Of a DNA stretch of 6,741 bases, positions 1 to 6,395 are shown one piece after another. Source of the stretch: an uncultured Alistipes sp. (GTDB taxonomy: Bacteria > Bacteroidota > Bacteroidia > Bacteroidales > Rikenellaceae); NCBI GenBank assembly GCA_900768015.1, contig CAAGBI010000067.1, positions 1 through 6,741 of the forward strand, in the 5' to 3' direction. Numbering within the stretch: the first letter of the stretch is position 1; each line of letters starts with the position of its first letter. Position numbers and translations under genes: made by a program. The notes under the pieces were generated by a model. It ran no database searches and was not told the DNA's origin. It worked only from the letters and a program-made list of their open reading frames with translations.

Positions 1-1430
1 GATGTGATAGGCTTGTCACCAAAGCGAAGGCGCGATGATGTGTAACCACCTGACTTCTTTGAGTCGTATGCGAAGTAAGCCTGACAGTACTTGTCTGTCG
101 AGCCACCGATAATCTTAATAGAGTTCTTGTTAGCACCTACAGTACCGTCAGAGCCAAGACCGAAGAACAAAGCCTCGAAAGTACCCTCCTTAGCCATAGA
201 TACCTCCTCACCTACGGGGAGTGAGAGCATTGTAACATCGTCGTTGATACCTACAGTGAAGTGGTTCTTGGGCTGAGCAGCCTCGAGGTTAGCAAATACT
301 GCCAACATCTGCGCAGGAGTTGTATCCTTTGAAGAGAGACCATAGCGGCCACCGATAATCATAGGACGGTTCTCGCACTCGTAGAATGCGTCGCGGATGT
401 CGAGGAACAAAGGCTCGCCATTTGAACCGGGCTCCTTTGTGCGGTCGAGGACGCATACGCGCTTAACAGTTGCGGGCAACACATTGAAGAGGTACTTCGC
501 CGAGAAGGGACGGTAGAGGTGTACGGTGATAACACCCACCTTCTTGCCCTGTGTGCGGAGGTAGTCTACACACTCCTTGATAGTCTCGGTGATAGAGCCC
601 ATCGCGATGATGATGTTCTCTGCCTCGGGGTCACCATAGTATGTGAAAGGCTTGAACTGGCGACCAGTGATAGTCGAAATCTTCTCCATCGCCTCAGCCA
701 CCATGTCGGGCACAGCGTTGTAGAACTTGTTTGAAGCCTCGCGTGTCTGGAAGTAGATATCGGGGTTCTGTGCAGTACCGCGTGTTACAGGGCGCTCGGG
801 GTTGAGCGAACGCATGCGGAACTCCTTAAGAGCCTCACGGTCGAACATTGCTGAGAGCGATGCCTCGTCGATAAGCTCAATCTTCTGAATCTCGTGTGAT
901 GTACGGAAGCCATCGAAGAAGTGTACGAAGGGGATGCGAGCCTTGAGCGCTACGATGTGTGCCACACCAGCGAGGTCCATAACCTCCTGTACAGAAGATG
1001 TAGCGAGCATAGCGAAGCCTGTCTGGCGAACGGCCATAACATCCTGGTGGTCACCGAAGATTGAGAGTGACTGCGCTGCAAGAGCACGCGCTGAAACATG
1101 GAATACGCCAGGGAGCAACTCACCAGCGATCTTGTACATATTGGGGACCATAAGGAGCAAGCCCTGTGATGCTGTGAATGTTGAAGTCAACGCACCACTC
1201 TGCAATGAGCCGTGTACCGCACCTGCAGCACCAGCCTCCGACTGCATCTCAACCACCTTCACCGTGTCACCAAAGATGTTCTTCTTGCCCTGAGCAGACC
1301 ACTCGTCAACGAGCTCTGCCATGGTTGATGATGGTGTGATGGGATAGATGGCTGCTACCTCCGAGAACATATAGGCGATATGTGCTGCGGCGTAGTTACC
1401 ATCACATGTAATAAATCTCTTCTCTGCCAT
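1..1430 (-). CDS. nifJ: Pyruvate:ferredoxin (flavodoxin) oxidoreductase, N-terminal 476 codons (partial)
   Basis: This enzyme oxidatively decarboxylates pyruvate with CoA to acetyl-CoA and CO2, passing electrons to ferredoxin or flavodoxin. It is cytoplasmic and central to anaerobic catabolism. My minus-strand translation begins MAEKRFITCDGN and carries YPITPSS at residues 29-35, SEAGAAGAVHG at 64-74 and a conserved Arg at 115. By family knowledge, Thr32, Glu65 and Arg115 match the active-site Thr31, Glu64 and Arg114 of the Desulfovibrio africanus enzyme. Domain I is followed by the transketolase-C-like domain II (about 260-400). Domain III (POR gamma) opens with GLGSDGTVGANKNS at 424-437. 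The family is usually about 1,180 residues, so the EKR, ferredoxin and TPP-binding C-terminal parts lie beyond the left edge. Three in-frame ATGs are possible, at 1442, 1439 and 1430; I chose 1430 because MAEKRFITCDG best resembles family N-termini. No strong Shine-Dalgarno sequence is visible. Identification is secure; the exact start is not. Confidence 0.95.
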   Translation of the reverse strand, partial: MAEKRFITCDGNYAAAHIAYMFSEVAAIYPITPSSTMAELVDEWSAQGKKNIFGDTVKVVEMQSEAGAAGAVHGSLQSGALTSTFTASQGLLLMVPNMYKIAGELLPGVFHVSARALAAQSLSIFGDHQDVMAVRQTGFAMLATSSVQEVMDLAGVAHIVALKARIPFVHFFDGFRTSHEIQKIELIDEASLSAMFDREALKEFRMRSLNPERPVTRGTAQNPDIYFQTREASNKFYNAVPDMVAEAMEKISTITGRQFKPFTYYGDPEAENIIIAMGSITETIKECVDYLRTQGKKVGVITVHLYRPFSAKYLFNVLPATVKRVCVLDRTKEPGSNGEPLFLDIRDAFYECENRPMIIGGRYGLSSKDTTPAQMLAVFANLEAAQPKNHFTVGINDDVTMLSLPVGEEVSMAKEGTFEALFFGLGSDGTVGANKNSIKIIGGSTDKYCQAYFAYDSKKSGGYTSSRLRFGDKPIT

Positions 1431-1603
1431 ATTTTTCATCATTAGATATTTGTTATTCGCTCTAAAGTTTGTCGCCCGACTGCTCGGTTTTGTGCGACTG
1501 CCGCGGCCCCATTTATTACCCCAATGGGGTAGTCTTCAAAGCATCTGGCGCCACGCCTCTCTTTGCCTAATGCGCTTAGGAACAACTGCGCTTTGGCAAA
1601 AAT
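1431..1603 (-). promoter_or_regulatory. Structured 5' leader of nifJ
   Basis: If transcription begins near 1603, as the promoter implies, nifJ has an untranslated leader of about 165 bases, unlike the short leaders of the other genes here. It contains three visible inverted repeats: CCTAA/TTAGG around a 5-base loop (1567-1581), ACCCCA/TGGGGT around one base (1518-1530), and a nested pair with outer GTCGC/GCGAC (1471-1475, 1494-1498) enclosing CCGA/TCGG (1476-1487). A 16-codon ORF (minus, 1512 to 1462, start MGPRQSHK) lies inside the leader and overlaps the nested hairpin. I recognise no known riboswitch class. A regulatory role is inference; the hairpins are direct observation. Confidence 0.4.
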
Positions 1604-1608
1604 CGGGG

Positions 1609-1641
1609 CAAAGGTACTAATTTTATAGCAAACTTCATAAA
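1609..1641 (-). promoter_or_regulatory. Bacteroidota-type promoter of nifJ
   Basis: Read on the minus strand, TACCTTTG (1609-1616) is a perfect match to the TAnnTTTG -7 element. A TTTA tetramer (1638-1641), 21 bases upstream, is a three-of-four match to the -33 TTTG element. The expected start of transcription is about 1603. The -33 tetramer overlaps the A/T tract of the upstream gene's probable terminator. Confidence 0.55.
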
Positions 1642-1670
1642 AAATTCGTTGTTAACTTTTTAACACAACG
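1639..1670 (-). terminator. Probable intrinsic terminator of the first C11 peptidase gene
   Basis: The arms CGTTGTTAA (1647-1655) and TTAAC-AC-AACG (1660-1670) form a stem of nine pairs with a 2-base bulge and a 4-base loop. On the minus strand the hairpin is followed by AA and a run of six T (1639-1644). It lies about 90 bases after the TAA stop of the peptidase gene and immediately before the nifJ promoter. The stem is A/T-rich, so strength is uncertain. It could instead be a palindromic operator for nifJ. Confidence 0.45.
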
Positions 1671-1761
1671 AAACACCCCTCGCAACACGCCATCAAGAGC
1701 GCAATTTGCAAGGGATGAAATTGTTCCTTTTCTCGCATCAGAGGGGGATAAGCACCTGCTT

Positions 1762-3090
1762 TTAGCGGTTATATGTAGCGTTATTTCGCCTAAGCAGTCG
1801 GCTCCAACCAGTAGCCTTATCGAAGGCCAACGCCTCGTAGTTCGCCTCGTCGAAACCTAACTCTTTCCACTCACTGCTATTTACGAGTACCACGCTGAAA
1901 TAGACCCTATCAGACCTATAGAGGCGCTGATACTCGAGCGCTTCACTTGCGGCAAACTCCACCCTTTGCGCAGACTCATTAAGGTCGGGATGGTTGGTCG
2001 CGCCTGCCACCTTATTCACAATAGAGACAATGTCGCAGGTATAGCTACGGCGATACCACTCTATACTTTCAAACTCCTGGCTATACTTTCCCATACCAGA
2101 GGATAGTAGATGGTGTGCTTCGCCCAACGCCGCCTCAATATCTACGGTTGTAAAACCATACTTCTGCTGCATGGCCTCCTTGCCAATGCTCTCCTGCTCG
2201 TCGTATAGTTGCATGACTATATCGACGAAGTTGCGAATTTCACTGTTTAGAGCCTCAATGGATGAGCCCCTCGCGATAGAGGCATCAAACGAGCATTCAT
2301 CCGTAAGCCACTCTTCATATATGTCATACTGCCTCTTTATCGCATACTCTCCCGCCTTAAAGGCTGCATTTTCCTGTTGATTATTGAGCACAAGTCCCTC
2401 GACAAACATCGGGAGTTCGAGGCCTGAAGCTAAAATAGAGTAATTCGAAGCGTAATAATAGTCGGTATATGGAGCAAACTCGTTGACATACTCAAGAGTA
2501 TTCATCAAACAACTCACCATCACTGTAAGTGTAAACTTCGCATCTGTCATTTCAAACGCCTGACACAGTGCATCAATTCCAAGATAATTTGTGTACATAT
2601 CATCACGAAGGATGCCGCGCGTAATGCCATCAAACGAAGGATGATACCCATGTCCATGACCAAGGAAGAATATTATATACTCGTCCGCAGGAGCCACTTG
2701 GCGACCCCACTCAATAAATTCAGCAAGATTCTCCGCCTCATCAACCCTAAACGCAGGACCAGCATACTTGCTAAATATCATCTTATTGGTGTTATGGTTA
2801 TACTTGAATCGAGATACCGCGCCATCGCCATCTGAATGTTCCGACCTATAGTATTTACTCCACTTCACCTGACCAACCACTTTGATATTCATATTATGCG
2901 ACATCTCTGAGATCATCGTAATATTGTCAATCATACCATCGACACAATCATCGAGGCCACCACAGCAGGCATAAAACATTATCGTATAACTATGTGGTTT
3001 CTCTGGCTTAGGCTTGGGTGCCTCCTTGGCACAAGAGCACATCACAACAATGATAAGCACCACAAACAGATATTTTATAAGCCTCTTCAT
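1762..3090 (-). CDS. Clostripain-family (C11) cysteine peptidase-like lipoprotein, copy 1
   Basis: 442 residues. The N-terminus is a lipoprotein signal: MKRLIKY, a hydrophobic run, then CSC with Cys20 as the likely lipidated residue, followed by a Pro/Lys linker (21-33). The protein is therefore predicted to be anchored in the envelope. The peptidase domain starts near residue 35 (SYTIMFYACC). GHG (144-146) supplies the probable catalytic His145, and SCLMNTLEY (193-201) the probable nucleophile Cys194. The 49-residue separation resembles the C11 dyad spacing. The C-terminal block FDKATGWSRLL (423-433) is also family-like. Known C11 proteins cleave after basic residues and some self-process; fragipain of Bacteroides fragilis is a lipoprotein example. 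Here Val192 occupies the position two before the cysteine where many C11 members have Asp, so specificity may differ. It has its own promoter and a paralogue at 4901-6244. Family assignment is strong; activity and substrate are unknown. Confidence 0.85.
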   Translation of the reverse strand: MKRLIKYLFVVLIIVVMCSCAKEAPKPKPEKPHSYTIMFYACCGGLDDCVDGMIDNITMISEMSHNMNIKVVGQVKWSKYYRSEHSDGDGAVSRFKYNHNTNKMIFSKYAGPAFRVDEAENLAEFIEWGRQVAPADEYIIFFLGHGHGYHPSFDGITRGILRDDMYTNYLGIDALCQAFEMTDAKFTLTVMVSCLMNTLEYVNEFAPYTDYYYASNYSILASGLELPMFVEGLVLNNQQENAAFKAGEYAIKRQYDIYEEWLTDECSFDASIARGSSIEALNSEIRNFVDIVMQLYDEQESIGKEAMQQKYGFTTVDIEAALGEAHHLLSSGMGKYSQEFESIEWYRRSYTCDIVSIVNKVAGATNHPDLNESAQRVEFAASEALEYQRLYRSDRVYFSVVLVNSSEWKELGFDEANYEALAFDKATGWSRLLRRNNATYNR

Positions 3091-3113
3091 AAGCCCAAAG
3101 TATTGATTTGGAG

Positions 3114-3145
3114 CAAATTTAATAAATTAATGCGACATATGCAAG
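3114..3145 (-). promoter_or_regulatory. Bacteroidota-type promoter of C11 copy 1
   Basis: On the minus strand, TAAATTTG (3114-3121) is a perfect TAnnTTTG -7 element, and CTTG (3142-3145) sits exactly 20 bases upstream as a three-of-four -33 match. Transcription would start near 3108, giving a leader of about 18 bases without a Shine-Dalgarno sequence. It diverges from the hydrolase promoter within a 123-base gap. Confidence 0.65.
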
Positions 3146-3177
3146 CGCCATAAAACAAAACAATATGCCAAGTCGCG

Positions 3178-3208
3178 TTCGCTTTTCTCGTTTTATTTCG
3201 TATCTTTG
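3178..3208 (+). promoter_or_regulatory. Bacteroidota-type promoter of the hydrolase-dehydrogenase unit
   Basis: TATCTTTG (3201-3208) is a perfect TAnnTTTG element, with TTCG (3178-3181) as a three-of-four -33 match 19 bases upstream. The ATG at 3214 is only five bases beyond the -7 box. The transcript would therefore have almost no leader, or none. No ribosome binding site can be fitted between box and start codon. Confidence 0.6.
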
Positions 3209-3213
3209 TCGCT

Positions 3214-3990
3214 ATGAAGCTAACATTCTTAGGCACTGGAACATCGCAGGGCGTGCCCGTAATAGGCTGCAAATGCGAGGTATGTCGCTCCTCGGATAGG
3301 CGCGACAGGCGTCTGCGCACCTCGGCAATGGTCGAGGTAGAGGGCAAGCGTTTTATTATAGACGCGGGTCCCGACTTCCGCTATCAGATGCTACGCGAGG
3401 GCGTGGCGCACATCGACGCCATCCTACTCACACACATGCACAAGGACCACACCGCGGGTATCGACGATGTGCGCGCCTTCAACTTTGTGGACTACCCCAC
3501 CATTCACTCTACGCACATCTACGGCAACGAGGCCACCATCAACCGCGTGAAGATGGAGTATGACTACGCCTTTGCCGAAAATAAGTATCGCGGCGTGCCC
3601 GTCATCGAGCTGCACACCATAGATACAGACGCGCCATTCGTGGCAGCGGGCGTAGAGATAGTGCCAATCTTGGGCCACCACTCCGACCGTTTTCGCTCGG
3701 TGGGCTATCGCTTTGGCGATGTGGCATATATCACCGACTTCAGCCACATAGAGCCCGCGGAGGAGGCGAAGCTCGGAGGAGTAAAGGTGTTAGTAATAAA
3801 CTCCTTGCGCTGGGAGAGGCACGACTCGCACTTCTCGGTAAGCGAGGCCCTCGAGGTCATCAAGCGTGTGAAGCCCGAGCGCGCATACCTCACCCACATG
3901 TCGCACAACATTGGCCTCTACGACGAGGCGCAAGCGAAGCTACCCGAGGGTGTGACATTTGCCTATGATGGTCTAACAGTAGAGTTATAA
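3214..3990 (+). CDS. PhnP-like metallo-beta-lactamase-fold hydrolase
   Basis: 258 residues, cytoplasmic (no signal peptide). It begins MKLTFLGTGTSQGVP, typical of the PhnP-like branch of the metallo-beta-lactamase superfamily. The metal-binding HxHxDH motif is at 74-79 (HMHKDH), with further probable ligands His155 or His156, Asp175 (ITDFSH) and His228. By comparison with E. coli PhnP, the cysteines Cys19, Cys21 and Cys24 plus His231 match in spacing the second, structural zinc site of that protein. Characterised relatives hydrolyse cyclic phosphodiesters such as 5-phosphoribosyl 1,2-cyclic phosphate. No C-P lyase (phn) gene is present here, so the phnP name is not justified and the substrate is unknown. 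It is the first gene of a two-gene plus-strand unit, and its TAA ends 23 bases before the dehydrogenase. The start is supported by the GTGTSQG motif, which lies at the extreme N-terminus in this family. Confidence 0.9.
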   Translation: MKLTFLGTGTSQGVPVIGCKCEVCRSSDRRDRRLRTSAMVEVEGKRFIIDAGPDFRYQMLREGVAHIDAILLTHMHKDHTAGIDDVRAFNFVDYPTIHSTHIYGNEATINRVKMEYDYAFAENKYRGVPVIELHTIDTDAPFVAAGVEIVPILGHHSDRFRSVGYRFGDVAYITDFSHIEPAEEAKLGGVKVLVINSLRWERHDSHFSVSEALEVIKRVKPERAYLTHMSHNIGLYDEAQAKLPEGVTFAYDGLTVEL

Positions 3991-4004
3991 AAGATTATAA
4001 ATAT

Positions 4005-4013
4005 AGGATAGAG
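4005..4013 (+). promoter_or_regulatory. Weak purine-rich ribosome binding region before the dehydrogenase
   Basis: AGGATAGAG directly precedes the ATG at 4014 in an otherwise A/T-rich 23-base spacer. It is the only Shine-Dalgarno-like stretch before a gene in the window. This suits an internal gene translated from a shared message, but the spacing is short and the match is weak. Confidence 0.3.
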
Positions 4014-4832
4014 ATGAAAAACGCATTAAATAATAGAGTTGTCGTGGTGACTGGCGCGTCGTCGGGCATCGGCGAGGCCATGGCACGCGAGTATGCCAAG
4101 ATGGGGGCAAAGGTCGTTATGGGAGCACGCCGCGAGGAGGAGCTACGACGCATAGCCGCGGAGATTGAAGCCGAGGGCGGCAAGGTGGCATACGCCGCCT
4201 GCGATGTGGTTAAGGAGGAGGATTGCAAACACCTCATCAAAACAGCTGTAGAGACCTTCGGTGGCATTGATGTTATGATATGTAACGCGGGTCTCTCGAT
4301 GCGCGCGTTGTTCGACGACTGCGACCTCAAGGTGTTGCACCGCCTTATGGATGTGAACTTCTGGGGCACGGTGAACTGCACGAAGTATGCGCTGCCATGG
4401 TTGCAGAAGTCGCGCGGCTCGCTGGTGGGCATATCATCCGTAGCGGGTATACACGGTCTGCCGGGCCGCACGGGATACTCGGCATCGAAGTACGCCATGA
4501 CGGGTTTCCTCGATACCATCCGTGTTGAGAACCTCAAGAAGGGTGTGCATGTGATGACCGCCTGTCCAGGATTTACCGCCTCGAATGTGCGCTTCTCGGC
4601 ACTCACCGCCGACGGCACACAGCAGGGCGAGACACCCCGCAACGAGGCAAAGATGATGACACCCGAACAAGTGGCACACATCGTGGCTAAGGGCATACGC
4701 CGCCGCAAGCGCCTCTGCCTGATGGAGTGGGAGGGCCGCGCTACGCACTTTATGAAGAAGTTCTTCCCAGGCCTTGTCGACAAGCTCTTCTACGCCGTGA
4801 TGGCCAAGGAGCCCGACTCGCCACTAAAGTAA
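4014..4832 (+). CDS. Short-chain dehydrogenase/reductase (classical SDR), NAD(P)-dependent
   Basis: 272 residues, one Rossmann-fold domain of roughly normal classical SDR length. The cofactor motif TGASSGIG lies at 13-20, an acidic Asp64 in ACDV contacts the adenine, and NAG is at 91-93. The catalytic tetrad is visible as Asn115, Ser142, Tyr155 and Lys159 (YSASK at 155-159). Arg39-Arg40 after the second strand suggests NADP(H) preference, by family rule. PG at 185-186 is also standard. The C-terminal part is basic and hydrophobic (RRRKRLCLM, then FMKKFFPGLVDKLFYAVM), which could associate with a membrane, as in some reductases of lipid or sterol-like substrates; this is inference. It follows the hydrolase by 23 bases and probably shares its transcript, ending at the terminator at 4847. 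The substrate cannot be predicted. Confidence 0.93.
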   Translation: MKNALNNRVVVVTGASSGIGEAMAREYAKMGAKVVMGARREEELRRIAAEIEAEGGKVAYAACDVVKEEDCKHLIKTAVETFGGIDVMICNAGLSMRALFDDCDLKVLHRLMDVNFWGTVNCTKYALPWLQKSRGSLVGISSVAGIHGLPGRTGYSASKYAMTGFLDTIRVENLKKGVHVMTACPGFTASNVRFSALTADGTQQGETPRNEAKMMTPEQVAHIVAKGIRRRKRLCLMEWEGRATHFMKKFFPGLVDKLFYAVMAKEPDSPLK

Positions 4833-4846
4833 CGGCAAACGATAAA

Positions 4847-4883
4847 AACAAAGGCGCTGCCCCGTGTGGGCAACGCCTTTGTT
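4847..4883. terminator. Bidirectional terminator between convergent genes
   Basis: AACAAAGGCG (4847-4856) pairs perfectly with CGCCTTTGTT (4874-4883). An inner GCCC/GGGC stem (4859-4862, 4868-4871) closes a 5-base loop. The plus-strand side ends in TTTGTTTATTG, and the minus-strand side in TTTGTTTTTATC. It lies between the dehydrogenase stop (4832) and the C11 copy 2 stop (4901), so it can serve both converging transcripts. Confidence 0.9.
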
Positions 4884-4900
4884 TATTGTATAGTGTTCTC

Positions 4901-6244
4901 CTACTTCACCTCGTGCTTAAAGTTCGCCTTGTTGACCTTCAGAAGGTTGCTCCATCCCGTAGCCTGATCGAATGCCAAGTCGCAATAGTTAGCATCCTCA
5001 AAGCGAAGCTCCTCCCACTCCTCCTTATTTACAAGCGTAACAGCGTGGTAGAGAGGCACATCAACATTGTAGCGATACTGATAGAGGATGGACTCTGCGG
5101 CGGTCTCCTCAATCTCCTTGGCATAGAGGATGAGTGCCTCGTCGTTAGTCACCTCGGCCAGGCGCTTTGCCACATCTACGATGTCGTAGTTATACGAGCT
5201 CTGATACCATGACGAGACATCGCCACTTGTATCGAGGTATGGCTGGAGGTAGTAGTACGAATTGGCCAAGGCCTCGTCCATATCCTTCGATGTATAGCCA
5301 TGCTTCGCCTCCATGCCGCTATCACCCAAGATAACCTGCTCGCCATAGAGCACACTCAGCCTATTCACGAAGTGCTTAATCTTCTCGTTGAGTTTCTTGA
5401 TGCGTACGGTCTTTGTGAGTGTCGTATCCTGCTTATGCTCATTGTCCATAGAGGCGTAGTCGGCATCTACGGCGCACCTCACGGCGTTCACAATAGCATC
5501 CTCCCCGTCCTGACCATGCTTGATGATGCCATCAATCAGGAAGTAGAGCTCCTTGGATGTCGCCACGGTGACATGACCCGATGCGAGGTAGTAGTTGGTG
5601 TATGGTATAAGCTCCGTAGAGTACTCAAGGGTGTTCATCACACAACATACCATCATTGTGAGGGCAAACTTGTTCTCCGCAACATTGGCAATATCGAATG
5701 CCTCACATATCTCCCCGATGCCGAGGTACGAGGTGTACATATCATCGCGGAGTATACCGCGTGTAATGTCGTCAAATGCGGGGTTGTAGGCGTTGCCATG
5801 ACCGCAGAATACCATGATGTACTCATCCGCAGGTGCCGTCTCGCGCGCCCACTTGATGAATGTCGCGAGGTTATCGGGGGCATCTACTTTGTAGTCCGCA
5901 GCGGCGAAGTCTGCCACGATAACCCTCTTCTCCTCATGGTTGTAGATGAAACGCTGCACATCGCCACTACCATCAGCAAGACCTGCGTAGTCCGACTTGT
6001 ATCCCTCGCTCCACTTTATCTGTCCCACGACATTGATATGCTCGGGGATATCGAGTTGTGGCACCTCCTCGAAGAGTGGCTCTATGGCTCTGTCGAGACC
6101 GCTGCAGCAGCCATAATATAGGATTGTATAGCTCTTTTTTGGGGTATCGTCTACGGGTTCGGGTGACATATCGGTCTCCTTAGAGCACGATGCGAAAGCA
6201 CAAAGTAGCAGTGCTATAGCGAAAAATTTTAGGTTTCCTCTCAT
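4901..6244 (-). CDS. Clostripain-family (C11) cysteine peptidase-like lipoprotein, copy 2
   Basis: 447 residues, a full-length paralogue of the gene at 1762-3090. The signal peptide MRGNLKFFAIALLLCAFASC places the lipidated residue at Cys20. The acidic linker after it (KETDMSPEPVDD) resembles the surface-export signals described for Bacteroidota lipoproteins, so outer-membrane surface display is possible. The domain opens with SYTILYYGCC (38-47). CGHGN (147-151) gives the probable catalytic His149, and CCVMNTLEY (200-208) the nucleophile Cys201. As in copy 1, the position two before the cysteine is Val (199) rather than Asp. Both copies share ITRGILRDDMYT (here 160-171) between His and Cys, where arginines 162 and 166 could be self-cleavage sites, and end in FDxATGWSxLL. 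The gene is monocistronic, with its own promoter at 6266-6297 and a terminator at 4847-4883. Peptidase activity is predicted, not shown. Confidence 0.85.
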   Translation of the reverse strand: MRGNLKFFAIALLLCAFASCSKETDMSPEPVDDTPKKSYTILYYGCCSGLDRAIEPLFEEVPQLDIPEHINVVGQIKWSEGYKSDYAGLADGSGDVQRFIYNHEEKRVIVADFAAADYKVDAPDNLATFIKWARETAPADEYIMVFCGHGNAYNPAFDDITRGILRDDMYTSYLGIGEICEAFDIANVAENKFALTMMVCCVMNTLEYSTELIPYTNYYLASGHVTVATSKELYFLIDGIIKHGQDGEDAIVNAVRCAVDADYASMDNEHKQDTTLTKTVRIKKLNEKIKHFVNRLSVLYGEQVILGDSGMEAKHGYTSKDMDEALANSYYYLQPYLDTSGDVSSWYQSSYNYDIVDVAKRLAEVTNDEALILYAKEIEETAAESILYQYRYNVDVPLYHAVTLVNKEEWEELRFEDANYCDLAFDQATGWSNLLKVNKANFKHEVK

Positions 6245-6265
6245 GGTGTAAAAAATTAGGTATCA

Positions 6266-6297
6266 CAAATGTAGGCAAAATTTTCGAGATACCCAAA
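6266..6297 (-). promoter_or_regulatory. Near-ideal Bacteroidota-type promoter of C11 copy 2
   Basis: On the minus strand, TTTG (6294-6297) and TACATTTG (6266-6273) match both consensus elements fully, separated by exactly 20 bases. Transcription would start near 6260, about 16 bases before the ATG at 6244. The leader is A/T-rich and lacks a Shine-Dalgarno sequence. It is the strongest promoter match in the window. Confidence 0.8.
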
Positions 6298-6334
6298 ATA
6301 TATAGGACAATAAATCGTCACGGCGATAATAAAA

Positions 6335-6360
6335 AAAGACCGAGCGTTAACTCGGTCTTT
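6335..6360 (-). terminator. Intrinsic terminator after the tRNA-Ser-like fragment
   Basis: AAAGACCGAG (6335-6344) and CTCGGTCTTT (6351-6360) form a perfect 10-pair stem with a 6-base loop. On the minus strand the stem runs directly into seven T (6331-6337, overlapping the stem base). It lies 15 bases beyond the 3' end of the partial tRNA-Ser copy. The stem core GACCGAG/CTCGGTC is shared with the terminator after the intact tRNA-Ser at 6596-6615. Confidence 0.85.
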
Positions 6361-6374
6361 GTCGTTGTTCTTTC

Positions 6375-6395
6375 GCGGAGGGCACTGGATTCGAA
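6375..6395 (-). repeat. Duplicated tRNA-Ser 3' end (T-loop to discriminator)
   Basis: These 21 bases are identical to 6632-6652, the T-loop and acceptor 3' half of the intact tRNA-Ser gene, in the same orientation and 257 bases away. Here the 5' side of the T-stem (CTGG in the real gene) is missing, so this is not a complete tRNA. Its position and extent resemble an attachment-site core left by a tRNA-targeting integrase. A degenerate tandem tRNA copy is equally possible, because the downstream terminator is also similar. Confidence 0.7.

Noticed and set aside
91..1293. Several plus-strand open frames of 61-119 codons opposite nifJ.
   Set aside because: They are antisense to a clearly conserved NifJ reading frame, their translations show no family motifs, and no plus-strand promoter precedes them.
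1652..1738. 28-codon ORF on the minus strand between C11 copy 1 and nifJ (starts MREKEQFH, contains CCEGC).
   Set aside because: It has no ribosome binding signal or promoter of its own, and its stop lies within the terminator hairpin. Length is within chance; conservation in relatives would be needed to revive it.
3995..4783. A 262-codon minus-strand frame opposite the reductase.
   Set aside because: The plus-strand frame carries every SDR motif. The antisense translation is Arg/Ser/Pro-rich with no recognisable domain, as expected from a shadow of a G/C-rich gene.
5300..6121. A 273-codon plus-strand frame opposite C11 copy 2.
   Set aside because: It is antisense to a full-length lipoprotein gene with promoter and terminator. 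Its translation is rich in His, Cys and Val without a motif, as expected from a mirrored frame.
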